A stretch of DNA of 10,368 bases from Phoronis ovalis (taxonomy: Eukaryota > Phoronida > Phoronidae), in contig JAOXYB010064600.1 in assembly GCA_028565635.1 (NCBI GenBank), positions 1 through 10,368 of the forward strand. The letters run 5' to 3'. Position numbers and translations under genes: made by a program. The notes under the pieces were generated by a model. The model had not been told where the DNA came from and did no database searches. It saw nothing but the letters and a program-made list of their open reading frames with translations. Below, in pieces: positions 7,263 through 10,368 of this stretch. How positions within the stretch are numbered: position 1 is the first letter of the stretch; each line of letters starts with the position of its first letter.

Positions 7263-8643
7263 TATTGTACCTGAAACTAAAATAGACATAGTTTACCCTG
7301 GCTTATGTATCGATAAGGAGCGGGTATACGGTAGTAGATGTTTCAAGCAAAATTCTTTCTGTCAGTTTGAAGGATTTCTTATGATCTAACATATTATGAT
7401 AAAGCAAAGTTATTTGCATAGTTATGTAAGTTCATAATTAATAAGTCAACCGAGTAGTTCAATGAGAAGTTAATATACAGCTGTCTAATGAAGGTATTGA
7501 TCTGAACCATAATCAAATTTACTTTAAATAGTCCACAACAACTAATCAATCAGAAAATATTAAAAAATAAAAATAACCAAAAATCATCTTTTTTAGTCAA
7601 CTCTTCAAATACAAGGCATATTTGATTATTAAGTGTTCTGCTGACAATTATCTATTGCCCAGGAGCTTTGATGATTTTTTTTTACATATTTCCCAATTTG
7701 CCCATTTTGCTAATTTGAGATGAAATTTGTCTAGTAAAGATGTATTGCCCTCTGTTCTGAAAGCTGATAACTGCGTGAAGAGACAATATTGTACTTACTG
7801 TACTTTTTAAAAGCGTCTCACTAAATAATGTAATAAATTTTGCAATCTAATTTCTAATTGAACTATTTATCCAACATCTAAGGGTTTTCATAGTCCTAGT
7901 GGCTGGGGTCTTTAATTATCAGTTCAAACCATCAACAATTATCCAGTGATTTTAATGTTCTAACAGCACCAGCCGTGTCCATGTTTGTTTTGGGTCCTAA
8001 TATAGTGGTATTAGGCCCCGAGATATGTATCAATTATAGCAGTAACATTTTTGCCACTGGTCGTTAGTTATAAAGGTCATTACATACAACATTTGCATAT
8101 ATTTGCATTAAAAATCCATCAAGGCTAACTGCTTTATTGTCTAATAAATTAAACTAATAACCAGAACTTGAGAAGAATAATTAGTGGTGCGGTCAAATAG
8201 TCATCAGGGGGCATTAGTTCTCGTTTCTAAACACCACAAAAAGAAAATATGTTAAAATTCGTGGACATTTGTAGTAAGTCATATTAATAATATCTTAAGC
8301 TACAATTAACTGAGTTACGTCATAAACATCAACACTATAACAACTCAAAATACAACGCTGAGACATTCTTGTTCTCTAAACAGCTGAACTATTCCAGGGA
8401 CCAGTTTGTTACATAATTTACTATTATAATACGGAAATGTTCCAGAACTGGTAAGCACCCGTAGCCTCGCACGCTGTTTTCTAACCAAGAGGTTTAGAGA
8501 AAGGTTGCTAAAAGGGGAGAGTGTCCTACAAGTTTACATTGTGTAGTGATCTACTATCCAACATGATATAGGTTTTAGACACCAGCAAAATTACAAGCCT
8601 TAAGTTGCCTCGGCTAGATCACGCCACTGTGCAGAACCATTAC
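7263..8643. other. Gene-free AT-rich stretch left of NOP14 exon 2
   Basis: No frame with coding-like composition and no RNA gene is visible in about 1.4 kb. The only structure noted is a short inverted repeat, GGGTCCTAATA (7992-8002) against TATTAGGCCCC (8009-8019), with one mismatch and a 6-nt loop. Confidence 0.55.
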
Positions 8644-8778
8644 CTGTTTTTCCAGAGCGAATCGCTTCAACATTTTGTCTTCCAGTGACATTTCCGCATC
8701 ATTTTCAGCGAATCTTCTGTCAATAAACTTGTTTGTTTTCCCTCTTTGCTTATATTCGTGTAGCAGCGTGTCCTTCCT
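8644..8778 (-). CDS. NOP14: NOP14, second coding exon (residues 64-108)
   Basis: This exon continues the NOP14 reading frame exactly: 135 bases, 45 codons, phase 0 at both ends. It begins RKDTLLHEYKQRGKTNKF, contains DRRFAEND and ends KMLKRFALEKQ. This is the conserved NOP14 segment after the SR block, where relatives have a T-LL-EY-xR-K-N-F run, an R-RFGE- or R-RFAE-like motif and a KMxKRFALExQ motif. The acceptor at 8779-8781 follows a pyrimidine tract (TCTCTCTTCTTCAG on the minus strand). The donor is CAG followed by GTAATG. Joining it to exon 1 gives SKAIKK-RKDTLLHEY with no gap relative to the family. The next expected block (a YNLNDDEELTHYGQSL-like segment in relatives) was searched for by eye to the left and not seen, so the following intron is long or the locus is interrupted. 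Confidence 0.93.
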
Positions 8779-9484
8779 CTGAAGAAGAGAGATGTTATTA
8801 CACTAGAAGGCTGAAGTACTCAACAAATTGCCTTGAACTAACACTTTATAACAAATATGGGACAACATTCTAAAGCTGCCTTATTCAAACTTTCACCATA
8901 GACATGTACATATACCAAGATTCTCAAGCCGGTGCTAGTTAACCACAACTAGGTACTCATTAACTTGTGAAATTGTTTTTTACAAGATCTTCGTATAAAC
9001 TTGTGCTAACTACAGAGAAATTGGGACACGCAAAACAGGTCCAGTTTACAAGCTTAGAATCTTAACGTAAAATTGGCAAGTTATTTTTAAAATTGGTGAA
9101 ATATTTTTGGAAGGTCCCTCTTATTGTATAACAGTCTGGATATTAGCACATTGTGTTCTGTTTGAATGTGGATATCCCAGCAACATAACATCCAAGGTCA
9201 TTAAGTATGTACATCTAAATACGTAGGAGCAGAAATGTATATTTTAACAATTTTGACTAAAATTTAAAACTGATTAGAAAACCCTTGTGCTTGCTCCAGT
9301 GTATCAGTGGGTTGATAAGCTAGTTTTAGGAGCATTTATTTAACAATGAATCCAAAAGATGTCTGTAATATACTTTTACTAACAAAATACTTTATTTTCT
9401 TTCCTCAACCTGGCATAAGGTAAAACGACTGATTTCATGAATCGATTGGATTTATATTGCTTTTGGTAGCTGTACAGTGGTTAC
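8779..9484 (-). other. NOP14 intron 1 (706 bp)
   Basis: The intron lies between the two NOP14 coding exons. It starts GTAACC and ends with a pyrimidine tract and CAG, and it is phase 0. Its content is AT-rich and unremarkable. A small palindrome with CTAGTT and AACTAG arms lies at about 8934-8951. No gene or repeat array is visible inside. Confidence 0.88.
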
Positions 9485-9673
9485 CTTCTTTATAGCCTTG
9501 GATCTAGATATTCCTGGCATGCCTTTGTCAAACTTCGATAGCTTTCTCCCCAGCACATCATGTTTTTGTCGATTAATTTTCACTTCAAAAGGATTGATTC
9601 GTGTCTCAGTCTGTCTCTTTGCATTTCTGACATTATCTGACAAGTTAGTTTTCTTTTTCTTGTGCTTTGCCAT
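9485..9673 (-). CDS. NOP14: NOP14, first coding exon (residues 1-63)
   Basis: This exon encodes the N-terminus of nucleolar protein 14, a component of the small-subunit processome (90S pre-ribosome) needed for pre-18S rRNA processing and 40S assembly in the nucleolus. The exon gives 63 residues. A lysine-rich start (MAKHKKKK, a likely nuclear or nucleolar targeting signal) is followed by the family signature INPFEVKINRQKHDVLGRK at about residues 26-44 and GMPGISRSKAIKK at 51-63. These match the NPFEVKxNRQKxxxLGRK and GxPGxSRxxAxxK blocks known at the N-terminus of animal NOP14. The ATG at 9673 sits in a good initiation context (purine at -3, G at +4). The next upstream in-frame candidate is only a TTG that falls inside the splice acceptor, so it is not the start. 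The exon ends in AAG followed by GTAACC, a usable donor, in phase 0. The rest of the protein (usually over 800 residues) is not in this window apart from exon 2. Confidence 0.93.
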
Positions 9674-9679
9674 TTCTTT

Positions 9680-9715
9680 CTGCAAAAAAACCCAAAAAGC
9701 TTAGCTTAGCTAATA
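9680..9715 (-). promoter_or_regulatory. Splice acceptor just upstream of the NOP14 start codon
   Basis: Reading the minus strand, a run of T residues interrupted by GGG ends in TTTTTTTGCAG. Exonic AAAGAA and then the ATG follow. A GCTAAGCTAAG stretch about 20 nt upstream supplies branch-point-like CTAAG motifs. Together these look like a complete 3' splice site, which would leave only 6 nt of 5' UTR in the coding exon. The upstream non-coding exon and transcription start were not located. Confidence 0.6.
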
Positions 9716-10025
9716 ACCAGTCGACAGTTTTACATATCAGGAAAACAAACTGCTATCTTGGGTAGGTGAAGATTCTTGTAAATTTGCGAAATAAAACCAT
9801 GAAATGACAAAATAACATGATGACTTTTGATTTCTCAACTCCTCAATGATTTGTAAATAAAAGCGACCATTCTTTGCGACATAACTTTTGGCAATAACTT
9901 TCTGGTATCCAGATGAACCATACAAAAGAATATTAAATACAGTTAGTCCACAAATACCAACATTGCAACAGCTGATTTATGCAGCAAGCTTATTAGTTAT
10001 ATACCCTAGTTCTATCTAAATCAGT
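9716..10025. other. Upstream flank of NOP14, no feature called
   Basis: This stretch should contain 5' UTR intron, non-coding exon or promoter sequence of NOP14 on the minus strand, but no decisive element is visible. A 62-codon minus-strand frame at 9737-9925 has no recognisable motif and is not called as a gene. Confidence 0.45.
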
Positions 10026-10073
10026 ACATGACCCTGCGGCAATCATCGCAAGCGATACTAAGTAGGGTCATGT
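10026..10073. repeat. Nested palindrome
   Basis: The outer arms ACATGACCCT (10026-10035) and AGGGTCATGT (10064-10073) are perfect reverse complements. Near their centre lies a second inverted repeat, ATCGC-AA-GCGAT (10045-10056). The two axes differ by one base. The structure could be a transposon end, a cruciform or a hairpin in an upstream transcript. Confidence 0.85.
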
Positions 10074-10094
10074 GGCCAGAACCAGTTTAATATT

Positions 10095-10140
10095 GCCCGG
10101 GAGATATTTAAATTTTTATATCCCGGGCCGTATATATACG
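10095..10140. repeat. GCCCGGG inverted repeat followed by CGTATATATACG palindrome
   Basis: GCCCGGGAGATAT (from 10095) pairs with ATATCCCGGGC (ending 10128) around an AT-rich loop. It is followed directly by the perfect 12-bp palindrome CGTATATATACG (10129-10140). Together with the palindrome at 10026-10073 this makes three inverted repeats in 115 bp, all upstream of NOP14. Confidence 0.8.
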
Positions 10141-10257
10141 ACCTTCGGGGAAGTCCAACTTGATGTGTTCTCTTGCTCTCATACTTTTTACGTGATATAC
10201 TGCCGGTAGTTATCATTAAGGAAAGAGACGGTACAGGAGTGTGGCAGACCTACCAAG

Positions 10258-10336
10258 TCTCCCGGTTAAACCGGGAGTCTCCCGGTTTTGGACGTCTCCC
10301 GACCTCCCGGTTGTAAGTCCAAATCTCCCGGTTTTT
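10258..10336. repeat. Cluster of alternating CTCCCGGTT motifs, edge of a GC-rich repeat
   Basis: CTCCCGGTT occurs at 10259, 10279, 10304 and 10325, its reverse complement AACCGGGAG at 10269, and a truncated CTCCCGA at 10296. The first three units alternate in direction. They form two overlapping perfect palindromes (10259-10277 and 10268-10288), each with a single central base. The surroundings are AT-rich, so this looks like the margin of a repetitive element that continues beyond the window. Confidence 0.85.
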
Positions 10337-10368
10337 AGGGCAACCAATTTTTTTTATTGTCGAGAAAC

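Larger units (their letters stand above)
1..8643 (-). other. Probable NOP14 intron 2, at least 8.6 kb, repeat-rich
   Basis: Immediately after NOP14 exon 2 a GTAATG donor opens, and no later NOP14 exon was recognised down to position 1. The simplest reading is one very long intron, against 706 bp for intron 1, enlarged by the mobile elements and tandem arrays listed separately. The alternatives are a gene boundary, an assembly join, or short exons I failed to see. That the stretch is intronic is inference; the donor and the lack of a recognisable exon are what the sequence shows. Confidence 0.5.

Noticed and set aside
9674-9685. Longer NOP14 start giving MQKE before MAKH
   Set aside because: The upstream codon is TTG and lies in the splice acceptor. 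The ATG at 9673 has a good context and fits the family.
9477-9704. 75-codon plus-strand frame
   Set aside because: It is the antisense shadow of NOP14 exon 1.
9737-9925. 62-codon minus-strand frame upstream of NOP14
   Set aside because: It has no recognisable domain, does not join NOP14 in a needed way, and NOP14 already has its conserved start.
1-10368. tRNA, rRNA or other structured RNA genes
   Set aside because: No canonical B-box-like GGTTCGANTCC on either strand and no recognisable rRNA or snRNA blocks were seen by eye.

Overview
The window is animal (metazoan) nuclear DNA. It is AT-rich and intron-dominated, with no bacterial-style operons and several small non-autonomous DNA transposons. 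The one gene I can name is the start of NOP14 (nucleolar protein 14, a small-subunit processome factor) on the minus strand at the right-hand end. Its protein sequence and the style of the mobile elements suit a lophotrochozoan, most likely a mollusc such as a bivalve. That lineage guess is inference.

Layout from right to left, along the NOP14 transcript. Positions 10258-10368 hold the edge of a GC-rich repeat made of alternating CTCCCGGTT units. Positions 10026-10140 hold three neighbouring palindromes. The first coding exon of NOP14 is 9673-9485 and begins only 6 nt after a clear splice acceptor, so an upstream non-coding 5' UTR exon is likely. Intron 1 is 9484-8779 (706 bp). Coding exon 2 is 8778-8644. 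Both exons are phase 0 at their junctions and together give 108 residues. No third exon was recognised to the left, so positions 1-8643 probably lie mostly in a very long intron 2. A hidden small gene or a gene boundary in that stretch cannot be excluded.

The putative intron carries the mobile and repeated DNA. There is a 388-bp element with CCCGGGGGG ends and an 8-bp target duplication (1387-1774). Two members of one family have TAGACTTG...CAAGTCTA ends and 9-bp target duplications (5101-5370 and 7007-7189). A 283-bp foldback element lies at 5901-6183. There are three tandem arrays, with units of 18 bp (810-873), 40 bp (4241-4400) and 48-54 bp (4660-4813), plus several short hairpins.

One 40-codon reading frame on the minus strand (2465-2343) has coding-like composition and ends in a stop. 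It is listed as a weak candidate terminal exon of unknown identity. Everything else between these features is AT-rich DNA in which I see no gene. No RNA genes, CRISPR arrays or intact transposase genes are visible.
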